Part shown: positions 27,037 to 37,137 of the stretch, piece after piece | How positions within the stretch are numbered: position 1 is the first letter of the stretch | How the letters are laid out: each line of letters begins with the position of its first letter | From: Thermocrispum agreste DSM 44070 | GTDB lineage: Bacteria; Actinomycetota; Actinomycetes; Mycobacteriales; Pseudonocardiaceae | DNA: 64,000 nt | Assembly (NCBI RefSeq): GCF_000427905.1 | Contig: NZ_ATYX01000006.1 | Location: 62,001-126,000 of the forward strand | Direction: 5' to 3' | Notes under the pieces: generated by a model | What the model was told of the DNA's origin: nothing | What the model saw: the letters and a program-made list of their open reading frames with translations, nothing else | Databases searched by the model: none | Program-made: the position numbers and the translations under genes

Positions 27037-27249
27037 ATGGAGCGCGTGCCCGTGAAGTCGACGGTGTTGCGATCGGTCGGCTACGCCCAGGACGAGGCCG
27101 TGCTGGAGGTCGAGTTCACCAACCGCGAGGTGTATCGCTACTTCGTCGTGCCGCGTCGCGTGTACGTCGCGCTGCTGGCTTCGTCCAACCCCGGCCGCTG
27201 TTTCAACCAGACCGTCAGGGACCGGTATCCCGTGCGGCAGGTCCGCTGA
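27037..27249 (+). CDS. KTSC-domain small protein
   Basis: A 70-residue protein consisting of one KTSC domain: VKSTVLRSVGYAQDEAVLEVEF, then REVYRYFVVPRRVYVALLASSNPGRCFNQTVRDRYPVRQV. KTSC domains occur alone or fused to lysyl-tRNA synthetase and are thought to bind RNA; no specific function is known. ATG 27037 is preferred because homology begins just after it. No Shine-Dalgarno is seen and CACGTT lies 6 nt before the start, which may make it another leaderless gene. Confidence 0.88.
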   Translation: MERVPVKSTVLRSVGYAQDEAVLEVEFTNREVYRYFVVPRRVYVALLASSNPGRCFNQTVRDRYPVRQVR

Positions 27250-27467
27250 CGGCTCGCCGGCGGGCCATCGCCGCGCATGCAGCACGGCGGCCGTCCGGGG
27301 TGCCGGCGAACGCCGGATCGGAATCCGTGGTGGCGTGATCCGCGTGCCGGCACACGGCGGAGTACGCACGGCCGCGGGTTTGCCCCGATCCGGTGACTGG
27401 CCGCTCGGAAGTGTGCCCTGGCCTGCACGAAAACAGAGGTCTTGCGACGGCGCGCGAACGCAGCATC

Positions 27468-27473
27468 TAGACT
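27468..27473 (+). promoter_or_regulatory. -10 element of the trigger factor promoter
   Basis: TAGACT, identical to the hexamer before valS and folC, lies 60 bases upstream of the tig start. A weak TTGCGA at 27442-27447 is 20 nt upstream, longer than the usual 17-18. Here a leader of about 50 nt with a Shine-Dalgarno is expected. Confidence 0.5.
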
Positions 27474-27533
27474 CGGGCAATCGCCCGCGAACAACACGGG
27501 GTCCACATCTGTCAAGCCCTCAAGGAGCACACG

Positions 27534-28937
27534 TTGAAGAGCACCGTCGAGCAGCTGAGCCCGACGCGCGTAAAGATCAATGTCGAGGTGCCGTTCGACG
27601 AGCTGAAGCCGAACTTCGACCGCGCCTACCGCAAGATCGCGCAGCAGGTCCGCATCCCCGGCTTCCGTCCCGGCAAAGTTCCCGCTCCCGTGCTGGAGAG
27701 CCGCATCGGACGCGGCCCAGTGCTCGAAGAGGTGGTCAACGAGGCGATCCCCGCCAAGTACATCGAGGCGGTGCAGGCCGAGCAGGTACGGGCGCTCGGG
27801 CAGCCTGATTTCGAGGTCACCAAGCTGGAGGACCGCGAGGTCCTGGAGTTCACCGCCGAGGTGGACGTGCGCCCGGAGATCGAGATCCCGGACCTGTCGG
27901 ACGTGACCATCGCCGTCGACGACATCGAGCTGACCGACGACGAGGTCGAGGAGCAGTTGAACGAGCTGCGCGCGCGGTTCGGCACCCTGGTCGGCGTCGA
28001 CCGTCCCGCCCAGCAGGGCGACTTCGTGTCGATCGACCTGTCCGCCGAGGTGGACGGCGAGCCGGTGGAGGACGCCGCCACCGAGGGCCTGTCGTACGAG
28101 ATCGGCTCGGGCCAGCTGGTCGAGGGCATCGACGAGGCACTGATCGGCCTGTCCAAGGACGAGAGCGCGACGTTCACCACCAAGCTGCTGGCGGGCAAGT
28201 ACGCCGGGCAGGAGGCGCAGGTCACGGTCACTGCGCGGTCGATCAAGCAGCGCGAGCTGCCGGAGGCCGACGACGAGTTCGCCCAGATGGCCTCCGAGTT
28301 CGACACCATCGACGAACTCAGGGACGACCTGCGCGAGCGGCTGCGCCGGGTGAAGCGCATGCAGCAGGGCGTGCAGGCGCGGGACAAGGTGCTCGAGGCG
28401 CTGCTGGAGGCCGCCGACGTGCCGGTGCCCGAGGGCGTGGTGCAGGCCGAGGTGGCCAACCGCAAGCACGAGGCGATGCACCAGCTGGCCGACACGCACG
28501 ACGACGAGGAGCTGCTCAACCGGGCGCTGGAGGCTTCGGGTCAGGACCCGAAGCAGTGGCACGAGGAGCTGCGCAGCGAGGCGGAGAAGACGGTGCGCAC
28601 CCAGCTGCTGCTGGACAGCATCGCCGACGCGGAGAACGTGACGGTCGACGACAACGAGCTGACCGAGCGCATCGTGTACCAGGCGCAGCGCTTCGGCATC
28701 TCGCCCGACGAGTACGTGCAGCGGGCGCAGCAGTCCGGTCAGCTGGGCGCGATCTACGCCGACATCCGCCGGGGCAAGGCGCTGGCGGGCGTGGTGCGCA
28801 AGGTCAAGGTGACCGACGCCAGCGGCAACGAGGTGGACTTGTCCGACCTGTTCGGCGGCGAGGAGCAGCAGGCCGGTGACGACGGGGGCAAGGACGCCGG
28901 CGAGGCCAAGGCGGGCGAGCAGGCCACCGACGCGTGA
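27534..28937 (+). CDS. tig: Trigger factor (ribosome-associated chaperone / peptidyl-prolyl isomerase)
   Basis: A 467-residue cytosolic chaperone binding nascent chains at ribosomal protein L23. The ribosome-binding signature GFRPGKVP is at 43-50. The FKBP-type isomerase domain runs about 150-240 (QQGDFVSIDLSAEVDGEPVED to VTVTARSIKQRELPE), and the rest is the helical substrate-binding region. The C-terminal 30 residues are acidic and Gly/Ala-rich. The start is TTG 27534 with AAGGAG 6 nt upstream; no ATG or GTG lies nearby that would keep the conserved MKSTVEQLSPTRV beginning. It is followed by a terminator and the clpP operon, the conserved tig-clpP-clpX order (Rv2462c-Rv2457c). Confidence 0.97.
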   Translation: MKSTVEQLSPTRVKINVEVPFDELKPNFDRAYRKIAQQVRIPGFRPGKVPAPVLESRIGRGPVLEEVVNEAIPAKYIEAVQAEQVRALGQPDFEVTKLEDREVLEFTAEVDVRPEIEIPDLSDVTIAVDDIELTDDEVEEQLNELRARFGTLVGVDRPAQQGDFVSIDLSAEVDGEPVEDAATEGLSYEIGSGQLVEGIDEALIGLSKDESATFTTKLLAGKYAGQEAQVTVTARSIKQRELPEADDEFAQMASEFDTIDELRDDLRERLRRVKRMQQGVQARDKVLEALLEAADVPVPEGVVQAEVANRKHEAMHQLADTHDDEELLNRALEASGQDPKQWHEELRSEAEKTVRTQLLLDSIADAENVTVDDNELTERIVYQAQRFGISPDEYVQRAQQSGQLGAIYADIRRGKALAGVVRKVKVTDASGNEVDLSDLFGGEEQQAGDDGGKDAGEAKAGEQATDA

Positions 28938-28951
28938 CGCTGTGAGCGAAC

Positions 28952-28980
28952 GGCGGCCGGATCCGGCATGTCCGGCCGCC
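28952..28980 (+). terminator. Terminator between tig and clpP1
   Basis: A perfect 10-bp stem GGCGGCCGGA/TCCGGCCGCC with a 9-nt loop; the flanks GCGAAC and GTTCGT can pair further. It separates tig from clpP1, so clpP1 needs its own promoter; TAGTGT at 28990-28995 is a possible -10. Confidence 0.82.
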
Positions 28981-29080
28981 GGCGTTCGTTAGTGTCGATG
29001 ACGACAGCGGTGGCATCCCACCGACGGCAATCCTTCAAGACCGACGACGGTCCGCTGGACCTGATGTGAGGCAGGCAGAC

Positions 29081-29692
29081 GTGACGCAGCAACCACCTAG
29101 CATGCGGACGGCCACGCAAGGCCTTTCCCTGACCGATTCGGTGTACGAGCGGCTGCTCCAAGAGCGCATCGTGGTGCTCGGCTCCGAGGTCAACGACGAG
29201 GTCGCCAACCGGATCACTGCCCAGTTGCTGCTGTTGGCCGCCGAGGACCCGGAGAAGGACATCCGCTTCTACATCAACTCCCCGGGTGGCTCGGTGACGG
29301 CCGGGTTCGCGATCTACGACACCATGCAGCTCATCGAGCCGGATGTGGCGACGTACGCGATGGGGCTGGCGGCGTCGATGGGACAGTTCCTGCTCTCGTC
29401 GGGCACGCCGGGCAAGCGGTACGCCCTGCCGCACGCGCGGATCCTGATGCACCAGCCGTCGGCCGGGGTCACCGGTACCGCGTCCGACATCGCCATCCAG
29501 GCCCAGGTCTTCAGCAGGTGGAAGCGAGAACTGGCGGAGATCACCGCGCAGCAGACCGGCCAGACCGTCGAGCAGATCATCACCGACGGTGACCGGGACC
29601 GCTGGTTCACCGCGGAGGAGGCGAAGGAGTACGGCTTCGTCGACGCGGTGCTCACGCCCGAAATGCTGGCCAACCACCGCTCGGCCCGCTGA
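29081..29692 (+). CDS. clpP1: ATP-dependent Clp protease proteolytic subunit ClpP1
   Basis: A 203-residue serine peptidase subunit. Triad: S99 (GLAASMGQF), H124 (LMHQPS), D173 (DRDRWF). In actinobacteria ClpP1 and ClpP2 form a mixed 14-mer degraded-substrate chamber driven by ClpX or ClpC1. GTG 29081 has a GAGG 9 nt upstream; ATG 29102 is a possible shorter start. It is followed by clpP2 after 17 nt. Regulation in relatives is by ClgR; I could not identify a convincing ClgR box. Confidence 0.96.
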   Translation: MTQQPPSMRTATQGLSLTDSVYERLLQERIVVLGSEVNDEVANRITAQLLLLAAEDPEKDIRFYINSPGGSVTAGFAIYDTMQLIEPDVATYAMGLAASMGQFLLSSGTPGKRYALPHARILMHQPSAGVTGTASDIAIQAQVFSRWKRELAEITAQQTGQTVEQIITDGDRDRWFTAEEAKEYGFVDAVLTPEMLANHRSAR

Positions 29693-29709
29693 CCCGGAGA
29701 GGAAACACG

Positions 29710-30348
29710 ATGTACCCGTACCCCCACCACCAGCTGCACCTACCCCAGTCGCGGTACGTCCTGCCGAGTTACGTCGAGCGCACCAGCTACGGCATCAAGG
29801 AGTCCAACCCGTACAACAAGCTGTACGAGGAGCGGGTGATCTTCCTCGGCGTGCAGGTGGACGACGCCTCGGCCAACGACGTGATGGCCCAGCTGCTGCA
29901 CCTGGAGCACGAGGACCCGGACCGCGACATCGTGCTGTACATCAACTCGCCGGGCGGCTCGTTCACGTCGCTGATGGCGATCTACGACACGATGCAGTTC
30001 GTCCGGCCGGACATCCAGACCTACTGCCTCGGCCAGGCCGCGTCCGCCGCTGCGGTGCTGCTGGCCGCGGGCACCGAGGGCAAGCGGTTCGCGCTGCCCA
30101 ACTCGCGAGTGCTGATCCACCAGCCGTCGACGCAGGGCACCTACGGTCAGGTGTCGGACCTGGAGATCCAGGCCAACGAGATCCAGCGGGTGCGGTCGCT
30201 GCTCGAGCACACCCTGGCCAAGCACACCCACAAGTCCCCGGAGGAGATCCGCGCCGACATCGAGCGCGACAAGATCCTCACCGCGGAGCAGGCGCTCGAG
30301 TACGGAATCGTCGACGAAGTCCTGCAATACCGGAAAGGTTCCGCGTAA
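29710..30348 (+). CDS. clpP2: ATP-dependent Clp protease proteolytic subunit ClpP2
   Basis: A 212-residue partner of ClpP1 with triad S112 (GQAASAAAV), H137 (LIHQPS) and D187 (IERDKI). The N-terminus is extended and Tyr/His/Pro-rich ([19 protein letters not shown]), probably processed on assembly. The ATG has GAGAGGA upstream and lies 17 nt after clpP1. About 300 bases separate it from clpX. Confidence 0.96.
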   Translation: MYPYPHHQLHLPQSRYVLPSYVERTSYGIKESNPYNKLYEERVIFLGVQVDDASANDVMAQLLHLEHEDPDRDIVLYINSPGGSFTSLMAIYDTMQFVRPDIQTYCLGQAASAAAVLLAAGTEGKRFALPNSRVLIHQPSTQGTYGQVSDLEIQANEIQRVRSLLEHTLAKHTHKSPEEIRADIERDKILTAEQALEYGIVDEVLQYRKGSA

Positions 30349-30522
30349 GCTGGATTGTCAGCTCTTGCTGCGGGCACCGCGCACGGTTCGCCGAGCCGAC
30401 CGGGTTCATGTGTCGACGAAATCGTGATCTGGCCGTTCTTGGCGAGGCGTGTCGATGGCGGGCACGCTCGAGGTGAAGCAGCTAGGGTGCCACTACGGCG
30501 GTCTACGGCACGCCGGCAAATG

Positions 30523-30553
30523 GCTCCCGCGGGAGCTGGTGACGGGGTAGCGT
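30523..30553 (+). promoter_or_regulatory. Palindrome and possible promoter upstream of clpX
   Basis: A perfect 14-bp palindrome GCTCCCGCGGGAGC (30523-30536) ends 11 nt before TAGCGT (30548-30553), a possible -10 element, so it overlaps the expected -35 position. The leader to clpX would be about 90 nt. The remainder of the 299-base clpP2-clpX gap shows a second -10-like TAGGGT at 30483-30488 and nothing else I can support. Confidence 0.4.
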
Positions 30554-30647
30554 CGACAGTGACAACTGGCTGCGTTGCCCGCGACGGCCACAAGGACGGA
30601 CCAGGTGCATCGGTTGGTCGCACCGGAGGGGACAGAGGTCTAAGGTC

Positions 30648-31943
30648 ATGGCGCGAATCGGCGACGGTGGCGACCTGCTGAAGTGCTCGTTCTGCGGAAA
30701 GAGCCAGAAGCAGGTCAAGAAGCTCATCGCCGGTCCCGGCGTGTACATCTGCGACGAGTGCATCGACCTCTGCAACGAGATCATCGAGGAAGAGCTCGCC
30801 GAGACGCGCGACGTCAAGTTCGACGAGCTGCCCAAGCCGCAGGAGATCCACGACTTCCTCGAGCAGTACGTGATCGGGCAAGAGGAAGCCAAGCGCTCGC
30901 TGTCGGTGGCGGTGTACAACCACTACAAGCGGATTCAGAACGAGGCGCGGGGCGGCAAGGACTCGAAGGACGACGACGTCGAGATCGCCAAGTCGAACAT
31001 CCTCATGCTGGGGCCGACCGGCTGTGGCAAGACGTACCTGGCGCAGACGCTGGCGAAGTTCCTCAACGTTCCGTTCGCGATCGCCGACGCCACGGCGCTG
31101 ACCGAGGCCGGCTACGTGGGCGAGGACGTGGAGAACATCCTGCTGAAGCTGATCCAGGCCGCGGACTACGACGTCAAGCGGGCCGAGACCGGCATCATCT
31201 ACATCGACGAGGTCGACAAGATCGCCCGCAAGAGCGAGAACCCGTCGATCACGCGGGACGTCTCCGGTGAGGGCGTGCAGCAGGCGCTGCTGAAGATCCT
31301 GGAGGGCACTACGGCGTCCGTCCCGCCGCAGGGGGGGCGCAAGCATCCGCACCAGGAGTTCATCCAGATCGACACGACGAACGTGCTGTTCATCGTGGCC
31401 GGCGCGTTCGCCGGGCTGGAGAAGATCATCAACGAGCGGATCGGCAAGCGCGGCCTCGGCTTCGGCGCGGAGGTGCGCTCCAAGGCGGAGCTGGAGTCGG
31501 AGAACATCTTCGCCGAGACGATGCCGGAGGATCTGATCAAGTTCGGCCTCATCCCGGAGTTCATCGGCCGGCTCCCGGTGGTGGCCAGCGTGACGGCGTT
31601 GGACAAGGAATCGCTGGTGCGCATCCTCACCGAGCCACGCAACGCGCTGGTCAAGCAGTACAAGAAGCTGTTCGAGCTGGACGGCGTGGAGCTGGAGTTC
31701 ACCCAGGGCGCGCTGGAGGCGATCGCCGACCAGTCGCTGCTGCGGGGCACCGGGGCGCGCGGGCTGCGGGCCATCATGGAGGAGGTCCTGCAGCAGGTGA
31801 TGTACGACATCCCGTCCCGGCCGGACGTGGCCAAGGTCGTGATCACCGAGCAGACCGTGCGGGAGAACGTCAACCCGACGATCGTGTCCCGGCACCCGGC
31901 GCGGCGGCGCGCCCAGCAGGAGCGCGGCGAGAAGACCGCCTGA
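30648..31943 (+). CDS. clpX: ATP-dependent Clp protease ATP-binding subunit ClpX
   Basis: A 431-residue AAA+ unfoldase feeding ClpP1P2. The N-terminal zinc domain has C13, C16, C35 and C38 ([18 protein letters not shown]). Walker A is GPTGCGKT (122-129), the pore loop GYVGEDVEN, Walker [11 protein letters not shown], and the sensor region [10 protein letters not shown]. The ATG is preceded by GGAGG and AGAGG at a longer distance. A terminator with a T4 tract follows. Confidence 0.98.
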   Translation: MARIGDGGDLLKCSFCGKSQKQVKKLIAGPGVYICDECIDLCNEIIEEELAETRDVKFDELPKPQEIHDFLEQYVIGQEEAKRSLSVAVYNHYKRIQNEARGGKDSKDDDVEIAKSNILMLGPTGCGKTYLAQTLAKFLNVPFAIADATALTEAGYVGEDVENILLKLIQAADYDVKRAETGIIYIDEVDKIARKSENPSITRDVSGEGVQQALLKILEGTTASVPPQGGRKHPHQEFIQIDTTNVLFIVAGAFAGLEKIINERIGKRGLGFGAEVRSKAELESENIFAETMPEDLIKFGLIPEFIGRLPVVASVTALDKESLVRILTEPRNALVKQYKKLFELDGVELEFTQGALEAIADQSLLRGTGARGLRAIMEEVLQQVMYDIPSRPDVAKVVITEQTVRENVNPTIVSRHPARRRAQQERGEKTA

Positions 31944-31961
31944 CAGCACCAGGACTCCCCG

Positions 31962-31994
31962 CGGCCCACCGTCATCCGGCGGTGGGCCGTTTTC
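31962..31994 (+). terminator. Intrinsic terminator after clpX
   Basis: A perfect 10-bp stem CGGCCCACCG/CGGTGGGCCG with an 8-nt loop, followed by TTTTCG: the clearest rho-independent terminator in the window. Confidence 0.92.
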
Positions 31995-32256
31995 GTGTCC
32001 GGTGCCGCGGCGCGCCGGTTGGACGATCTCTCGCCGGGAGGGTCACGCGGTCCGAGGGGACAAGCGTGTCGCGGTGCACAGAGCCGACCAGCGGCAGCTC
32101 GGTGATCCTACGCTGCGGCGCCCGGGACGCGCGTTGATTGCGGGCCGATCGCGCAGCCGCAATGCGAGCGCAGACCCCGTGTCAGGGGCGCCTGCGTCTT
32201 CTGATGGTGTCTACCGCGCAGAGGACGAGCCGGAGGAGGCGTACCGGGAGCTGCCG
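31995..32256. other. Gene-free region between clpX terminator and fdhD
   Basis: Together with the terminator this makes a 313-base stretch without a gene. I see no start with a ribosome binding site and no clear repeat; it is the 3' flank of both convergent genes. Confidence 0.6.
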
Positions 32257-33129
32257 CTAGCGGGCTGGGCCGCGCGATGCCGATCGGTGAGCCGGCTGTG
32301 CGAGCGTTCCGGTGAGCCTATGGTGCCCGGTGTAGACGTTCATGCTCTTGCCGCGCAGGAATCCGATGAGCGTCATGCCTTGCTCCGCCGCCAGCTCCAC
32401 GGCGAGCGAGGACGGCGCCGAGACGGCGGCGAGGACCGGGATGCCAGCCATGGCCGCCTTCTGCACCAGCTCGAACGACGCGCGGCCGGAGACCAGCAGC
32501 CCGGCGCCGGCCAGCGGCACCCGGCCCTGCAGCACCGCCCATCCGATCGCCTTGTCGACGGCGTTGTGCCTGCCGACGTCCTCCCGCACCACGTGCAGCT
32601 TCCCATAGTGGTCGAACAACGCGGCGGCGTGCAGCCCGCCGGTCGCCGCGAACACCCGCTGGCGTTGCCGCAAGGCATCGGGCAGCCCGGCCAGGACGGC
32701 GGGGTCGACCGGAACGGGATCGGACGCCGGGTCGAATCGCGTTTTGGTGCGCACGGCGTCCAGCGCAGCCTTGCCGCAGATCCCGCACGACGATGTCGTG
32801 TAGAAGTTGCGCTCGACGCCGACGGTGGGGGAGGGCACTCCGGGGCTGAGCGTCAGGTCCAGCACGTTGTAGGTGTTGCGTCCTGATTCGTCGACGCTGT
32901 CGCAGTAGCGGGCAGCCGCCACGTCCTCACGGGAGGCGATGACGCCCTCGCCGAGCAGGAATCCGTGGGCCAGCTCGATGTCGTCCCCCGGCGTCCGCAT
33001 GGTCACCGCCAGCGGTTTCCCGTCGACCCGCAGCTCCAGCGGCTCCTCCGCCGCCAGCACGTCCTCGCGTCGGCGCGCGTCGTCGTCGTTGATGGCGAGG
33101 ACCTTGGTGCGCGTGGTGATCCTGCCCAT
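32257..33129 (-). CDS. fdhD: Formate dehydrogenase accessory sulfurtransferase FdhD
   Basis: A 290-residue protein that carries sulfur from a cysteine desulfurase to the bis-MGD molybdenum cofactor of formate dehydrogenases. The catalytic pair is C115/C118 in [10 protein letters not shown]. Other family segments are [27 protein letters not shown] and [19 protein letters not shown] 33129 is chosen because family similarity begins there and GAAGAGGTG lies upstream. It lies 700 bp from a molybdopterin oxidoreductase gene on the same strand, its likely client, with the plus-strand GPP34 gene between them. Confidence 0.95.
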   Translation of the reverse strand: MGRITTRTKVLAINDDDARRREDVLAAEEPLELRVDGKPLAVTMRTPGDDIELAHGFLLGEGVIASREDVAAARYCDSVDESGRNTYNVLDLTLSPGVPSPTVGVERNFYTTSSCGICGKAALDAVRTKTRFDPASDPVPVDPAVLAGLPDALRQRQRVFAATGGLHAAALFDHYGKLHVVREDVGRHNAVDKAIGWAVLQGRVPLAGAGLLVSGRASFELVQKAAMAGIPVLAAVSAPSSLAVELAAEQGMTLIGFLRGKSMNVYTGHHRLTGTLAQPAHRSASRGPAR

Positions 33130-33179
33130 CGGTGCCACCTCTTCCGCCGCGGCCTTTGTGCGCGAGCCACGAAACGCAC

Positions 33180-33185
33180 TACTGT
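33180..33185 (+). promoter_or_regulatory. -10 element for a leaderless transcript
   Basis: TACTGT is placed 6 nt before the ATG at 33192; the same hexamer and spacing occur before the IclR gene. Confidence 0.65.
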
Positions 33186-33191
33186 GGCGAG

Positions 33192-33831
33192 ATGCTGCTC
33201 GCCGAAGAACTCCTGTTGCTCGCTTACGACGACCATACGGGTCGCCAGGCGTGGGGTTCCAACATCGACTACGCCTTGGCCGGTGCCGTGCTGATTGAAT
33301 TGGCCGACCTCGACCACGTGCGGCTGGACGGCACGGGCCGCGAGGCACGCCTGGTGGTCCGCAGCACGTCGCCCACCGGTCATCCGGTGCTCGACGCATG
33401 GCAGGGCAAAGTGGCCGACCAGGCGGGCCGCAAGCCCAAGGACGTCGTCGGGAAGCTGGCCACCGGGTTGCGCGAGCGGCTGCTGGACCACCTGGCCCAG
33501 CGCGGCATCCTGCGCAGGGAGCGGGACAGGATCCTCGGGCTGTTCCCGACCACCCGATGGCCGGCCCACGACTCCACGCACGAAGCCGAACTGCGGGCTC
33601 ACCTGCGCCGCGCCCTGGTCGACGGTGTCCAGCCGGAGCCGCGGCTGGCCGCGCTGATCGCCCTGCTGCACGCCGTCGACGCGGTGCCGCGGGTGGTCGG
33701 CGCTGCCGACCGCAAGCTGGCCAAGCAGCGCGCCAAAGCCATCGCGGAAGGCAACTGGGCCTCGGACGCCACCCGGAAGGCGATCGAGGAGATGACCGCG
33801 GTGGTGGCCACCGCCGCCATCATCCCCGTCA

Positions 33832-33851
<20 letters not shown>
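33192..33851 (+). CDS. GPP34 (GOLPH3/VPS74-like) family protein
   Basis: A 219-residue protein of the Golgi phosphoprotein 3 family, common in actinobacteria and of unknown bacterial function; eukaryotic members bind phosphatidylinositol 4-phosphate. It begins [20 protein letters not shown] and has the [23 protein letters not shown] and [22 protein letters not shown] helices, then a hydrophobic C-terminal end ([17 protein letters not shown]) that could touch the membrane. It is divergent from fdhD and overlaps the convergent molybdopterin oxidoreductase by 20 bases. The start is leaderless by sequence. Confidence 0.9.
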
Positions 33852-36168
<2,317 letters not shown>

Positions 36169-36222
36169 GATGCACCCGTTGGCAACCGGAACCGAGGGCC
36201 GAAAGGGGCCGTTGGGGATCGT

Positions 36223-36228
36223 TACGCT
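36223..36228 (+). promoter_or_regulatory. -10 element for a leaderless transcript
   Basis: TACGCT is placed 6 nt before the ATG at 36235; no Shine-Dalgarno. Confidence 0.6.
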
Positions 36229-36234
36229 GGCGAT

Positions 36235-36582
36235 ATGCGCGTCCGCAGGGTCTACGACGAGCCGTCCCCCAGCGACGGCACCCGTGTGCTGGTGGATCGT
36301 GTGTGGCCACGCGGCGTCCGCAAGGACAGTCTGGACGCGGAATGGCTCACCGACGTGGCGCCGTCGGCCGAACTGCGCCGCTGGTTCGGGCACGATCCGG
36401 AGCGCTTCGCCGAGTTCGCGCGCCGCTATCGCGCCGAGCTGGAGTCCGAGGCCGCGCAACGCGGGCTGGACCGGTTGCGCGAGCTGGCCGAAAGGGGACC
36501 GGTGACGTTGCTGACGGCCACGCGGGACGTCCGGCATTCACACGCCGCGGTGCTGGCCAAGGTGCTCGACGAAAGCGATTGA
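36235..36582 (+). CDS. DUF488 (YeaO-like) protein
   Basis: A 115-residue DUF488 protein: VRRVYDEPSPSDGTRVLVDRVWPRGV at the start, AEWLTDVAPSAELRRWFGHDPERF in the middle and GPVTLLTATRDVRHSHAAVL at the end, all typical. The function is unknown; related YeaO proteins have been linked to metal or nitrite stress. It is divergent from the molybdopterin oxidoreductase with a 66-base gap. Confidence 0.92.
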   Translation: MRVRRVYDEPSPSDGTRVLVDRVWPRGVRKDSLDAEWLTDVAPSAELRRWFGHDPERFAEFARRYRAELESEAAQRGLDRLRELAERGPVTLLTATRDVRHSHAAVLAKVLDESD

Positions 36583-36606
36583 CGAAAGGGATCGACGAAA
36601 GGGATC
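36568..36606 (+). repeat. 13-bp tandem repeat, three units, containing a Shine-Dalgarno-like core
   Basis: Units at 36568-36580, 36581-36593 and 36594-36606 read GACGAAAGSGATY; units 2 and 3 are identical. The first encodes the end of the DUF488 protein and the others fill the gap to the SRPBCC gene. Each contains GAAAGGGA, so the ribosome binding site is duplicated. Confidence 0.9.
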
Positions 36607-36615
36607 GACGCCGTC

Positions 36616-37104
36616 ATGGACAGGACGGTGCGCGTGGAGTCGGTGCTGAACGCCGACGCCGACGCGGTATGGGAGCGACTGCAACGGACGGAGACCGTCA
36701 GCTACGTGCTACGCCCGTGGATCCGATTGCCGGTGCTGCGCTCGTACACCGACCTGCCCCGAGAAGGCGATTCGCTGACCGGCTGGCTGTTCCTGCTCGG
36801 CCTCGTCCCGCTCGGCCGCTACACCATCACCGTGGCGAAGGTGGATCCGGCGAGCCGCACGCTGCGCAGCGAGGAACGCGGCGGCGTCGTGCGTCGCTGG
36901 CAGCACACCCTGCACGCCGAGCCGGCCGGGCCGGGACGGTGCCGATACACCGACACCGTGCTGATCGACACCGGGATGCTCACGCCGGTGGTCGCGAAGT
37001 TCGCACGGTGGCTGTTCCGGTATCGCCATCGCCGCTGGTCGCGACTCGTCCGGCGAGACGGCCCCGGTGCGGCCGGGCGGGCGGCGAAGGGGGAATCCGA
37101 GTGA
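36616..37104 (+). CDS. SRPBCC (START-like) superfamily protein
   Basis: A 162-residue protein of the ligand-binding SRPBCC fold: VRVESVLNADADAVWERLQR at the N-terminus (typical helix-grip start), RLPVLRSYTDLPREGDSLTGWLF, and the C-terminal helix MLTPVVAKFARWLFRYRHRRW. A basic disordered tail follows. The ligand is unknown. It starts 33 nt after the DUF488 stop and is probably cotranscribed. Confidence 0.85.
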   Translation: MDRTVRVESVLNADADAVWERLQRTETVSYVLRPWIRLPVLRSYTDLPREGDSLTGWLFLLGLVPLGRYTITVAKVDPASRTLRSEERGGVVRRWQHTLHAEPAGPGRCRYTDTVLIDTGMLTPVVAKFARWLFRYRHRRWSRLVRRDGPGAAGRAAKGESE

Positions 37105-37124
37105 GGCGGCCAACAGCGGATTCG

Positions 37125-37130
37125 TAGACT
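37125..37130 (+). promoter_or_regulatory. -10 element of leaderless valS
   Basis: TAGACT is placed 7 nt before the GTG at 37138. No leader is expected, so no T-box or attenuator controls this synthetase gene. Confidence 0.65.
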
Positions 37131-37137
37131 GCAGAAC

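Noticed and set aside
30355-30647. A plus-strand open frame between clpP2 and clpX
   Set aside because: No ribosome binding site and no recognisable protein; the interval looks like a promoter region.
32002-32886. Plus-strand frame opposite fdhD
   Set aside because: Antisense to a gene with the CGIC active site and family motifs; no ribosome binding site.
37105-37137. T-box riboswitch sought upstream of valS
   Set aside because: Only 33 bases separate the genes and a -10 element sits 7 nt before the start, leaving no room for a leader.
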